Below, piece by piece: positions 44,800 through 53,675 of a stretch of DNA of 64,000 nt. Within the stretch, counting starts at the first letter, position 1; each line of letters opens with the position of its first letter. The translations under genes were made by a program, and so were the position numbers. Under the pieces are notes generated by a model that worked only from the letters and a program-made list of their open reading frames with translations, was not told where the DNA came from and searched no databases. The DNA comes from an uncultured Flaviramulus sp. (GTDB lineage Bacteria; Bacteroidota; Bacteroidia; Flavobacteriales; Flavobacteriaceae), in contig CANMUP010000004.1 of NCBI GenBank assembly GCA_947501105.1, forward strand, positions 1-64,000, written 5' to 3'.

Positions 44800-46752
44800 T
44801 ACACGATTTAGCTTTCTAGATAGTAACATTTTTAGACTCGAATAGTCTTTTACTTCTTCAAGTATATTTCTATTCGTGTCTATTTTATTTTGTAACGTTT
44901 CTTGCTGAAATTCTTTTACTTTTTGGTCTATTAAAAAGCAGCGTAAACTTAAAATGGTTTCGCTTACTAATTGAGCAACATTTTCAATTTTTTCTTTTGG
45001 AAAAATGTTCATTCTGTTCCAATCATCTAACATATATCGTTCATCTTCCATTAATATGGTTGTTATTTGATTAGATGTTTCAGAATCAACTGAATTTATA
45101 AATGATTTTAAATCAAACTCAGTATTCTGATTTAAAGTATCAATAATTGTATAATACAAGGTTTTAAACTGTTCGTTCGAGAATTCCATTTCATCATCTT
45201 GCAAGTCTAAAAACACTTTTTCAAACACTTTGGTTTGATGAATTACTGGTTCTAAAATAAGATCGCCTTTATCATTTTCTTTTAAAACTAAGTCTTCAAA
45301 ATCTTCTGTTTTGTTTCCGTAAAGCAATAAAACCTCTATTATTTTTCGCTCTAAAACATACTGTACATCAACCTTTTTTACTGGTTGTTGATGCTTAATA
45401 ACATCAAAAGCTTTTTGTTCGTTTTTATGCTTTTTATTTTCTTCTTGAAATTCTTTTTTATTGATTTGAGCCAATGTACTAAATAAAACCTCTTCACTAA
45501 TGTCCATTATTCTGGCACATTCTTGAATGTAGATTTCTTTTTTAATACGATCTGGAATTTTAGAAATACTATTTACAATATCTCGAACTGTTTCAGCTTT
45601 TTTTATTGGGTCATTCTTTGAATCTTCAAATAATATTGAAGCTTTAAATTGAATAAAATCTTTTGCATTTTCATTTAAATAAAGTGTAAGTTCTTCAAGC
45701 GTATTATTTTTAGAAAAGCTATCTGGATCTTCACCCTCTGGAAACGTGCAAACTTTTACATTCATACCTTGTTCCAAAATTAAATCGATTCCTCGAAGAG
45801 ATGCACGCATCCCAGCCGCATCACCATCAAAAAGTACAGTAATATTTTTTGTAAGCCTGTTTATAAGTCTTATTTGCTCAGAAGTCAAAGCAGTACCAGA
45901 TGATGATACTACATTTTTAATTCCAGTTTGATGAAATTGAATAACATCGGTATATCCTTCAACTAAATAGCAATTGTCTTCTTTTGCAATACTCTGCTTT
46001 GCATGATAGATGCCATATAATACTTTGCTTTTATGGTAAATATCACTCTCTGGTGAGTTTACATATTTAGCAGCTTTTTTGTCGGTAATTAAAATACGTC
46101 CGCCAAAGCCTAATACACGGCCACTCATACTTTTTATAGGAAACATTACGCGACCTTTAAACCTATCAAAGCGCTTGCTTTCTTTAACAATAGTGAGTCC
46201 TGTTTTTTCAAGGTAATCTATATTATAGCCTTGCTTTAAAGCCTCATCTGTAAAGGCTTGCCATTCATCTAAAGAATATCCTAAATCGAACTTTTTGATA
46301 GTGTCTTCTGTAAATCCGCGTTCTTTAAAGTAGCTTAATCCAATCGATTTACCTTGGTCGGTTTTGTGTAATATTTTTTGAAAATAAGTACTTGCAAACT
46401 CGCTAACTAAATACAAACTTTCACGCTCGTTTGCAGCTTCCTTCTGTTCATCGGACTGAACCGTTTCTTCAATTTCAATATTATACTTTTTTGCAAGATA
46501 CTTTATCGCTTCAGGATACGTAAAATGTTCGTGCTCCATTAAAAAAGATACTGCTGTCCCTCCTTTACCTGTAGAGAAATCTTTCCAGATTTGTTTTACT
46601 GGAGATACCATGAAACTTGGTGAACGCTCGTCACTAAACGGGCTTAAACCTTTAAAATTACTACCTGCTTTTTTGAGCTGAACAAAATCACCAATAACCT
46701 CCTCTACTCGGGAAGTATCAAATACTTGATCTATGGTTGATTGTGATATCAA
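44794..46752 (-). CDS. dnaG: DNA primase DnaG with degenerate zinc-binding domain
   Basis: 652 residues. The N-terminal CHC2-type domain is recognisable (NFKGLSPFSDERSPSFMVSP, KDFSTGKGG), but all four zinc ligands are replaced: S37, S40, D58 and T61. The TOPRIM polymerase core is intact, with YLVEGYTDV and VLFDGDAAGMRA. A long C-terminal helicase-binding region follows. It makes primers for replication. The loss appears to be shared by flavobacterial DnaG proteins (from memory) rather than a sequencing error, because the replacements are scattered single residues in a conserved frame. Confidence 0.94.
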   Translation of the reverse strand: MISQSTIDQVFDTSRVEEVIGDFVQLKKAGSNFKGLSPFSDERSPSFMVSPVKQIWKDFSTGKGGTAVSFLMEHEHFTYPEAIKYLAKKYNIEIEETVQSDEQKEAANERESLYLVSEFASTYFQKILHKTDQGKSIGLSYFKERGFTEDTIKKFDLGYSLDEWQAFTDEALKQGYNIDYLEKTGLTIVKESKRFDRFKGRVMFPIKSMSGRVLGFGGRILITDKKAAKYVNSPESDIYHKSKVLYGIYHAKQSIAKEDNCYLVEGYTDVIQFHQTGIKNVVSSSGTALTSEQIRLINRLTKNITVLFDGDAAGMRASLRGIDLILEQGMNVKVCTFPEGEDPDSFSKNNTLEELTLYLNENAKDFIQFKASILFEDSKNDPIKKAETVRDIVNSISKIPDRIKKEIYIQECARIMDISEEVLFSTLAQINKKEFQEENKKHKNEQKAFDVIKHQQPVKKVDVQYVLERKIIEVLLLYGNKTEDFEDLVLKENDKGDLILEPVIHQTKVFEKVFLDLQDDEMEFSNEQFKTLYYTIIDTLNQNTEFDLKSFINSVDSETSNQITTILMEDERYMLDDWNRMNIFPKEKIENVAQLVSETILSLRCFLIDQKVKEFQQETLQNKIDTNRNILEEVKDYSSLKMLLSRKLNRVL

Positions 46753-46821
46753 ATTTTAAAAGTTAAGAACAGTAAAAATAATACATTTTTTAAGGATAGA
46801 TATCATTTTAATAAAGAACAT

Positions 46822-46854
46822 AAAAAAAGCATTAAAACTTATTTTAATGCTTTT
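46822..46854 (-). terminator. Terminator of the sigma/anti-sigma/barrel unit
   Basis: AAAAGCATTAAAA / TTTTAATGCTTTT with a 4-base loop, after the stop of the 46883 gene; T tract on the minus strand. Confidence 0.8.
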
Positions 46855-46882
46855 AAATACTAACTCTAAAATTTATTTGTAA

Positions 46883-47977
46883 TTAATCCATATCAAATCG
46901 GACTCCAAGAGATATATTATTCTGGTCTACAGTTTGATCTTTAAAAATGGGTGACAAATCGTATTTTACATATAAAGCAGTACTTCCAACTGCAATATAG
47001 CTACTTATTCCGTATACCAAACTAGTTGTATTTAGGCCTCCTTTAATTTTGTCTTTTTGCCTTTTTCCATCTACTGTATATTTTAATTTTTGACGCGTGC
47101 CTATATTAAATCCAGCATACCCACCAATTCCAATTTTAAATTTATTACGAGTAGAATATCTAAAATAAGTGTCTTTTTCAATCTTTCTTGATGGTCCAAA
47201 CTCAAAATGCATTGGGAATACTAAATTAGTAATAGACAATTTGGACTTTTTAAGGTTTTCGGGAAACACTTCTAGCATGGTTTGATTGCCTTGACGAACA
47301 AAATATTGATTATCATTAGGTTTTAATCCGTTAATTTGAAACGAATATCCATATTTAAAGCGTAAAAAATTTGAATTTTTAAACACGCGCGTTTTCCACG
47401 CCCAACCTATTTCGAAAAATCTAGAACCTCCAAATTTGTATGGCGAATCATCAAGTTTTTCTCCCTCAATAATAGCATTATTTAAACCAAAGGCTACTAC
47501 CAAATCGCTAGTGGTACGTCTATCGTATCTTCTCTTCTTATACTTATCGTCTCTCCTAGTGCCAATAAATATAAACTCATCGTGTGTTTCATCTCCCCTT
47601 CCTATACGAAAAGCAAAATTGTCATTTTCATTTTCTTCATTATTATTATAAACTTCACTGTTACGCTGTAAAAGTGAAATCTTATTATTAATAATTGCTA
47701 TTCTATTTTCAATATTTAAGGCGCGTTTTTTAGCCACCTTCTTTTTTAATTTATTGGCTTCTTCGTTTGTAATTTCATTTCTATCTAATTGCTGATTGAT
47801 AGCTTCAACTTCTGCTTTTAAATACTCGCGTTCCTGAGTTTTAATCTTGTCCTTTAATGCTTTTAAAGTTTTAATTTTTTCTTGATTAATTTCATTAGGG
47901 ATAGTGTCTTGTGCATTGATTAAGTGCACATTTAAACATAACACTGCCAATGCTAAATACTTAGTAATTGTTTGCAT
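46883..47977 (-). CDS. Outer membrane beta-barrel protein with coiled-coil N-terminus
   Basis: 364 residues. Signal peptide (MQTITKYLALAVLCLNVHLINA), then a charged coiled coil (about 27-105, rich in Lys/Glu), then a series of amphipathic strands with aromatic ends (FEIGWAWKTR, FLRFKYGYSFQING, IGIGGYAGFNIGT) ending VRFDMD, typical of outer membrane porin-like barrels. The ECF sigma and anti-sigma genes directly upstream suggest it belongs to the same regulon. Confidence 0.78.
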   Translation of the reverse strand: MQTITKYLALAVLCLNVHLINAQDTIPNEINQEKIKTLKALKDKIKTQEREYLKAEVEAINQQLDRNEITNEEANKLKKKVAKKRALNIENRIAIINNKISLLQRNSEVYNNNEENENDNFAFRIGRGDETHDEFIFIGTRRDDKYKKRRYDRRTTSDLVVAFGLNNAIIEGEKLDDSPYKFGGSRFFEIGWAWKTRVFKNSNFLRFKYGYSFQINGLKPNDNQYFVRQGNQTMLEVFPENLKKSKLSITNLVFPMHFEFGPSRKIEKDTYFRYSTRNKFKIGIGGYAGFNIGTRQKLKYTVDGKRQKDKIKGGLNTTSLVYGISSYIAVGSTALYVKYDLSPIFKDQTVDQNNISLGVRFDMD

Positions 47978-48053
47978 AACTGTTCGTTATTTGATTTTTG
48001 ATTAAATGATTTATTGTATTATTTATAGTAGTTTCTGCTTCAACATGATTACA

Positions 48054-48818
48054 TTAATCATTACGTTGTGCTACAGCAGTTTTAACCGAATTATAACTAG
48101 ATTTTAAAGCTTCAAAAACCTTATTCCTGAAAGATTGGTCCAGTTCTTCTTCTACATCTAGGAGCAATAAATTTGCGTCAACAATTCCTGTAGAATCATT
48201 ATATAATTGCTCCAAAGCGATTTCCTTTTGTGCTTCGGCAAGTAAAGCATCTATCACTTCATCATTTACAACTGCATTGTTATCTTTTAATTTTTTGATT
48301 TCTGCTACTAGATCTTTAACCTTTAGGTCTTCAAAACTTAAGTTTTCTAAAATATTTTCTTCAGATTCAAAGCTTTCCTTTTTTAATCTTGGCACATCGT
48401 TTTCTTTAGCAATAGCAACATTTTCCTTTACTAAACTTGGCTGAACTATAATCGTTTCTTTTTTAATTTGATTTGCCTTTTTTTCTTCTTCGAATTTGAT
48501 TTCTTCTGAAACTTCTTTAAGCTCATCAATGTTTTTAGTTATTATTTTATCAGTTTCATCTTGTTTTACAACTTCAGGTGTAACAACAATTTTCGGCGTA
48601 ATTGGTTCTAATGAGCTACTTTTAAAAAACTGAGAACCTACCAATAAAACACCTATAATACTAGCAGCAATACCCAACCACCAAAACGCCTTTTTGCCTC
48701 GCTTTTCTTCTCGATTATCTAAACGTTTAGATAATTTAGTCCATGCATCTGTCGATGGTTTTATAGTTCTTTTATCAAGCTTTTCCTTAATATTTTCTTC
48801 AAATTTAATTGGTGCCAT
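48054..48818 (-). CDS. Probable anti-sigma factor (single-pass membrane protein)
   Basis: 254 residues. A charged N-terminal segment of about 45 residues (MAPIKFEENIKEKLDKRTIK, DAWTKLSKRLD) lies before one transmembrane helix (about 46-66, WWLGIAASIIGVLLVGSQFF). The rest is acidic and helical. It overlaps the ECF sigma gene by 14 bp, the classic arrangement of sigma and anti-sigma. No zinc-binding HxxxCxxC is visible, so it is of the zinc-free kind. The regulatory role is inferred from order and topology. Confidence 0.72.
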   Translation of the reverse strand: MAPIKFEENIKEKLDKRTIKPSTDAWTKLSKRLDNREEKRGKKAFWWLGIAASIIGVLLVGSQFFKSSSLEPITPKIVVTPEVVKQDETDKIITKNIDELKEVSEEIKFEEEKKANQIKKETIIVQPSLVKENVAIAKENDVPRLKKESFESEENILENLSFEDLKVKDLVAEIKKLKDNNAVVNDEVIDALLAEAQKEIALEQLYNDSTGIVDANLLLLDVEEELDQSFRNKVFEALKSSYNSVKTAVAQRND

Positions 48819-49380
48819 AGCTTGTTTTATTTAATTTTTTAATGTTTTCTTGAAGCAGTTTACGTGCTTTAAATAACTGTGATTTTGATGTGCCTTCGCT
48901 AATGTTTAACATCTTTGCGATTTCTTGATGCTTATATCCTTCAATAGCGTACATAACAAACACCATTCTATAACCATCTGGCAGTGCGTCTATAAGCTGT
49001 TGTATTTCGGCAACCTCAATATCTGATTTAATATTATTGGTATAATCATTCTTAAAATCTATTTTCTCAAACGGAAATTCAACTTTTTTTTGTTGTCGTA
49101 AAAACGAAATCGATTCACGAATCATAATACGGCGAATCCAACCTTCAAAACTTCCTTCGTTTTTAAAACCATTTAAATTAGAAAACACTTTAAAAAACCC
49201 ATTAAGCATTGCCTCTTCGGCATATTGCATATCTTTTATATAATACCTACAAACACTTAACATTTTAGGCGCATACATCTCAAATAATACATGTTGTGCG
49301 TCACGATTATTTTCCAACGCTTTTTTAATAAGCGTTGTTTCGTTTTTATGGAGTTGTATAACTTTCAAAAGTGACTTCAT
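48805..49380 (-). CDS. ECF RNA polymerase sigma factor
   Basis: 191 residues. Region 2 (about 25-95, LFEMYAPKMLSVCRYYIKDM, EEAMLNGFFKVFSNLNGFK) and region 4 (about 130-185, LPDGYRMVFVMYAIEGYKHQEIA, SEGTSKSQLFKARKLL) are clear. It probably steers polymerase to envelope-stress or outer membrane genes and is controlled by the overlapping downstream anti-sigma gene. Divergent from the amidase gene. Confidence 0.93.
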   Translation of the reverse strand: MKSLLKVIQLHKNETTLIKKALENNRDAQHVLFEMYAPKMLSVCRYYIKDMQYAEEAMLNGFFKVFSNLNGFKNEGSFEGWIRRIMIRESISFLRQQKKVEFPFEKIDFKNDYTNNIKSDIEVAEIQQLIDALPDGYRMVFVMYAIEGYKHQEIAKMLNISEGTSKSQLFKARKLLQENIKKLNKTSYGTN

Positions 49381-49532
49381 TTTGTCTTCTATTTATAAAG
49401 ACGCAAATTTTATGCTAAAGGTTGCTTGAGGTGAAAAAGTTTTTTAAAAATACAATTTATACTAGTTTTTTATGTTAGATGTATCTATAATCGAAAAAAC
49501 TTAACACAGATATTTTATTAACTTAGCAATGT

Positions 49533-50576
49533 ATGCTAAAAAGACTCATTTTATTTGCCTTTTTATTTTTTATAAGCTTTATATCTTTAGCTCAAATTTC
49601 AGAAAAGATAGTTATTGCAAAAAAAGGAGATGGCATATATTCATTGCTTCGTAATAATGGATTAGATCCTACAAAATATTTACAAAAATTTATTACTCTA
49701 AATAAAGAAAAGTTAAAACCCAATAATCAATTATTAATTGGTAAAAGTTATATACTCCCAAAAGCTGAAGTAATAATTGAAGAACCTCATATTATAACCG
49801 ATAGTATTCCTTCAAAAGCTATAGATAGTATTACTATTATAAATAAGATTGATTTTCCTCTTTTTGGAACAAAACACAGTGTTTTTAATGTTGAGAGCAA
49901 AAAACTCGATGGTGCCATTTATTATTTAATTTCTGGTCATGGTGGCCCAGATCCAGGTGCTATTACAACATATAATAATAAAACTATTTCTGAAGACGAA
50001 TATGCTTACGATGTTACTTTAAGACTTGCTAAGCGACTACTTTCCAATGGAGCAAAAGTTTACATTATAATAAAGGATGAAAATGATGGTATTAGGGATA
50101 AACGCATTTTAGAAGTTGATTATGATGAAGTCTGTTATGTAAACAAAAAAATACCTAGAAATCAAACATTACGCTTGCGCCAGCGCACACGAACAGTTAA
50201 CACGTTATACATAAAGCACAAAGGTGCTTACCAAAGGCTTATTGTAACCCATGTTGATAGTAGAAGTGAAAATAAAAATATCGATGTTTTTTTCTATCAT
50301 CATAAAAAAAGTAAAAACGGAAAACGATTAGCAACAAACATTCTTGAATCTTTTAAACAAAAGTATGCTAAGCATCAACCCAATAGACCGTATGCTGGAT
50401 CGGTTAGCTCACGAGGTTTGTATTTAATTAAAAACACCTTTCCTCCTATGGTTTATATTGAACTAGGTAATATTAAAAATAAGAAAGACCAAAGACGTAT
50501 TCTAGATTATGAGAATAGAGAGGCTCTAGCTAATTGGATATTTAATGGGTTGTTGATTGATTATTCTGGGCAATAA
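49533..50576 (+). CDS. N-acetylmuramoyl-L-alanine amidase with LysM-like domain
   Basis: 347 residues. A signal peptide, then a LysM-like segment (IAKKGDGIYSLLRNNGLDPTKY... KSYILPK), then an Amidase_3 domain. Zinc ligands and catalytic residues are seen: H in SGHGGPDPGA, E in SEDEYAYDVTLRLAKRL, H in IVTHVDSRSENK and E in VYIELGNIKNKKD. It cuts the stem peptide from muramic acid during wall turnover or separation. Alone on the plus strand. Confidence 0.9.
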   Translation: MLKRLILFAFLFFISFISLAQISEKIVIAKKGDGIYSLLRNNGLDPTKYLQKFITLNKEKLKPNNQLLIGKSYILPKAEVIIEEPHIITDSIPSKAIDSITIINKIDFPLFGTKHSVFNVESKKLDGAIYYLISGHGGPDPGAITTYNNKTISEDEYAYDVTLRLAKRLLSNGAKVYIIIKDENDGIRDKRILEVDYDEVCYVNKKIPRNQTLRLRQRTRTVNTLYIKHKGAYQRLIVTHVDSRSENKNIDVFFYHHKKSKNGKRLATNILESFKQKYAKHQPNRPYAGSVSSRGLYLIKNTFPPMVYIELGNIKNKKDQRRILDYENREALANWIFNGLLIDYSGQ

Positions 50577-50591
50577 TTGTTGAAGTGCTTT

Positions 50592-51974
50592 TCAATTAAG
50601 TTTTTCCATAATTCTTATAGGATACTTTTGTTTTAACTTATCTTGTTCATTTCTATATTGTTCATCGTTCTGATGTCTATATTCTCTAAAAATAGTTTGA
50701 TTTTGCTCTCGTAATTCATACACAGCTTTGTAATGACAAGATAAAACCGTTATAAAATCTTGATATTTAGTATTCTGATTATATATATATTCAAATACAT
50801 CCATTTTACCAATTTGTTTTTTAAACTCATCAACAAGTGAATTTTCTGTTACTATTCTACCATTAACTTCTATCGTTTTATCTATTTTTATTTTTAATGT
50901 TTTTTCAGGTTTAATACTATCAATTTCAAAAGGCAGTGGCGGTATAGGAATAGTTTTATCCTTCCTGAAATCTAGAATGAATGGAGACATTTTATGTTCT
51001 ATCCCCCTTGTTTCAAATCTATGAGTTAATAAATTATTGTTATAAATATCATATATAATTTTTTGCTGATTTATGCTATACAATTCAGCTTCTACCATTT
51101 TTATATAGTTTAAATCCATATCCTTGTCGGCAGATATTCTAACAAAGAGATACGGTATTAAATCTTCTCTTAATGAAACCCTTTCTGCAAAAACAATAGA
51201 AGAAATATCATTTATACTAACCCACTTTCCATAATGTATTATTTTCAATTCATCATTCTTAAGTAATTCAATTTTTAAATTTATTTCTGGTTTGTATCTA
51301 CTATAACTTGCATTATGGAAATCAGAATGCGGTAAATCATAAATAGAACTAGACTTAATTGCTAGTTCATCTATTGAGTTATAATCTATAATATTAATTC
51401 TACTAATGCCCAAAGTCAAAAAAATTATAACCAATAGATGAAGAGTTTGAATCCTAAATCGATTCTTCCTTAAAACCATAGTAAGAGCTTTCCATGAATC
51501 AAGATATAATACTAATAACAATAGTGTTGATAGGACTCCAACATAGGGGGAAAAATCAAAGTCTAAACAACACATGGAAAAAACTAAAAAGCATAACCCC
51601 ATTTTAGTGAACCAATAAATAAAATTAAAGCTTAGAAATATTTGATCATTTAATATCCGCCTTCTGACAGGGTTTCTTCTGGACAATACATTTAAAGGCT
51701 TACTAAAAAGCATATTGATTGTTATTGAGTTAGCAAAAACAACTGATAATCCTGCAAAAAATATATTATATAAGTTTCTATCTTCCTCAGGTAGTATGTA
51801 TGGTAAATTGGCAAAACCAAAAGACATCACCCTAAATGATTCTCTAATTATATAAAAAAAGTTATAAATTGTTAAAGCTGAAATAAGTCCAATAATGACT
51901 GATATTAAAAACCATTCTTTAGAAATGTTTTTAATATTTATTCTTGAATCGTAGAAGTACCTTTTTAACCTCAT
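50592..51974 (-). CDS. Membrane protein with two ExbD-like periplasmic segments
   Basis: 460 residues. About five transmembrane helices lie in the first 200 residues (roughly 22-44, 66-90, 105-128, 135-160, 175-195). The C-terminal 250 residues show two stretches that read like ExbD/TolR periplasmic domains: YLFVRISADKDMDLNYIKMV with AELYSINQQKIIY, and later IKIDKTIEVNGRIV with LVDEFKKQIG and QDFITVLSCHYKAVYEL. ExbD has one helix and one such domain, so this would be an unusual duplicated fusion. The identification is from pattern only. No exbB gene is adjacent. Confidence 0.6.
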   Translation of the reverse strand: MRLKRYFYDSRINIKNISKEWFLISVIIGLISALTIYNFFYIIRESFRVMSFGFANLPYILPEEDRNLYNIFFAGLSVVFANSITINMLFSKPLNVLSRRNPVRRRILNDQIFLSFNFIYWFTKMGLCFLVFSMCCLDFDFSPYVGVLSTLLLLVLYLDSWKALTMVLRKNRFRIQTLHLLVIIFLTLGISRINIIDYNSIDELAIKSSSIYDLPHSDFHNASYSRYKPEINLKIELLKNDELKIIHYGKWVSINDISSIVFAERVSLREDLIPYLFVRISADKDMDLNYIKMVEAELYSINQQKIIYDIYNNNLLTHRFETRGIEHKMSPFILDFRKDKTIPIPPLPFEIDSIKPEKTLKIKIDKTIEVNGRIVTENSLVDEFKKQIGKMDVFEYIYNQNTKYQDFITVLSCHYKAVYELREQNQTIFREYRHQNDEQYRNEQDKLKQKYPIRIMEKLN

Positions 51975-52072
51975 CCCATAAAACCTATACCAAACAGGTA
52001 TATAAAAAACACCAATTGTTACATTCCATCAATGAAAATAGGGATATTCATTTCTATGCTAAAATGACAAAC

Positions 52073-53428
52073 TTAATCTATTAACTCTTTCACCTCATCA
52101 AAATCCAACCCACCATAATTACCCGAACTCATTAAAAGCAATGCTTTATTATCAAAGTTTTGAGAGAATAAAAAGTCTTTAAAATTGGCTGGGTTGGTAT
52201 AAATAATTAAATCGTCACGCTCAAAAGCACTTGAGATTTGATCATGAGTAACTTCTTCTAATTTTTTAATTTCGACGGCATGTGGCGAGTAAAAAACCAC
52301 AGCAACATCGGCTGCATCTAACGCTCCTTTGTATTCTTTTAAAAACTCGGCATTTAAACTGCTATAAGTATGCAGTTCTAAACAAGCAACTAAGGTTCTA
52401 TTCTTATATTGTTCTTTAACTGCATTTGTAGTAGCTTCAACTTTACTTGGTGAGTGTGCAAAATCTTTATAAGCAACGCTGGTTTTACTTTCTGCAATTT
52501 TTTCAAGACGTTTGCTGGCACCTTTAAAAGTAGCTATAGCTTCATAAAAATCGTCTTCGTCAATACCCATATGCTGGCAAATCCATTTGGCTCCTGCTAA
52601 ATTATTAAGGTTATGCTTTCCAAAAACTTCAATTGGCAAATCACCCTCTGGAGTTTCTAATAATGTTTGTCCGTTTTCAACGGTGTATTCTGGAGTTTGG
52701 TAAGCTATTTTTCTGATGGTGTTTTCGCTAGCTTCAACAACACGTTTAACCTCAGCATCTTCCTCGTTATAATTTATACTACCGCCATTAACTATAGAGT
52801 CTACAAAAATACTAAACTGCTCTGCATAGTTTTCGTAGGTAGGGAAAACGTTAATATGATCCCAAGCAATACCACTTAACAAGGCTATGTTGGGTTTGTA
52901 TAAATGAAATTTTGGACGTCTATCTATTGGAGAACTTAAATATTCATCACCTTCTAAAACTATAAAATCGTTTTCTTCGGTAAGTTTTACCATCACATCA
53001 AAACCATCTAACTGCGCACCAACCATATAATCAACATCTCTATCATGATAATGCATAACATGAAGTATCATTGAAGTTATTGTTGTTTTTCCATGACTTC
53101 CGCCAATAACAACCCTTGTTTTATGTTTAGACTGCTCGTACAAAAATTCTGGATATGAATATATTTTCAAACCTAATTCTTGAGCTTTTAACAGCTCAGG
53201 GTTATCGGCTTTAGCATGCATTCCCAAAACAATAGCATCTAAATCACTTGTTATTTTTTCTGGAAACCAACCAAATGCTTTTGGCAAAAGCCCTTTAGTT
53301 TCTAAACGCGATTTTGATGGTTCGAAAATAATGTCGTCGCTTCCAGTTACGTTATAACCTTTATTGTGTAATGCTAGTGCTAAATTGTGCATTGCTGCTC
53401 CACCAATAGCTATAAAATGTACGTTCAT
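52073..53428 (-). CDS. mpl: Murein peptide ligase Mpl-type enzyme
   Basis: 451 residues from MNVHFIAIGGAAMHNLALAL at 53428; the frame from 53470 adds 14 residues with no homology pattern. The Mur-ligase P-loop GGSHGKTTITSMI, the DEYLSSPIDRRPKF and HINVFPTYENYAEQF motifs and the C-terminal PHAVEIKKLEEV region match UDP-N-acetylmuramate:L-Ala-gamma-D-Glu-meso-DAP ligase. It recycles wall tripeptide. It stands just right of a unique membrane protein and left of repeat copy C. Confidence 0.93.
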   Translation of the reverse strand: MNVHFIAIGGAAMHNLALALHNKGYNVTGSDDIIFEPSKSRLETKGLLPKAFGWFPEKITSDLDAIVLGMHAKADNPELLKAQELGLKIYSYPEFLYEQSKHKTRVVIGGSHGKTTITSMILHVMHYHDRDVDYMVGAQLDGFDVMVKLTEENDFIVLEGDEYLSSPIDRRPKFHLYKPNIALLSGIAWDHINVFPTYENYAEQFSIFVDSIVNGGSINYNEEDAEVKRVVEASENTIRKIAYQTPEYTVENGQTLLETPEGDLPIEVFGKHNLNNLAGAKWICQHMGIDEDDFYEAIATFKGASKRLEKIAESKTSVAYKDFAHSPSKVEATTNAVKEQYKNRTLVACLELHTYSSLNAEFLKEYKGALDAADVAVVFYSPHAVEIKKLEEVTHDQISSAFERDDLIIYTNPANFKDFLFSQNFDNKALLLMSSGNYGGLDFDEVKELID

Positions 53429-53518
53429 ATATACTTGCAATGTAGTGTTCAAATATACTTTTTTTGCCACGAATACACGAATGTTTTAAGACGAAAACTA
53501 AACACCGCAAATTAGCTT

Positions 53519-53669
53519 GCGTTAGGGATTGCAACGGCATCCTTTTTGTGCTTAACTATATGTTAGTTTTGAAACTTATTTAAAATCTATAAAAACAAGC
53601 TTGATAAGATACTGAAACAAGTTCAGCACAAGAAAGATATAGTGGAAAGCCCGACCTTTAGGTAACGCC
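53519..53669. repeat. Compound intergenic repeat, copy C
   Basis: Starts GCGTTAGGGATTGCAACGGC, ATCCTTTTT, and ends GAAAGATATAGTGGAAAGCC-CGACCTTTAGGTAACGCC. The middle differs from copy B and includes GATACTGAAACAAGTTCAGC, which resembles another widespread flavobacterial palindromic repeat. Located between mpl (start side) and the TPR gene (stop side). Confidence 0.8.
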
Positions 53670-53675
53670 CAAATA

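Noticed and set aside
45510-45526. Sigma-54-like CTGGCACATTCTTGAAT inside dnaG
   Set aside because: Lies in coding DNA, and the -12 part lacks GC; TGGCAC occurrences at 28444, 48395 and 52514 were dropped for the same reasons.
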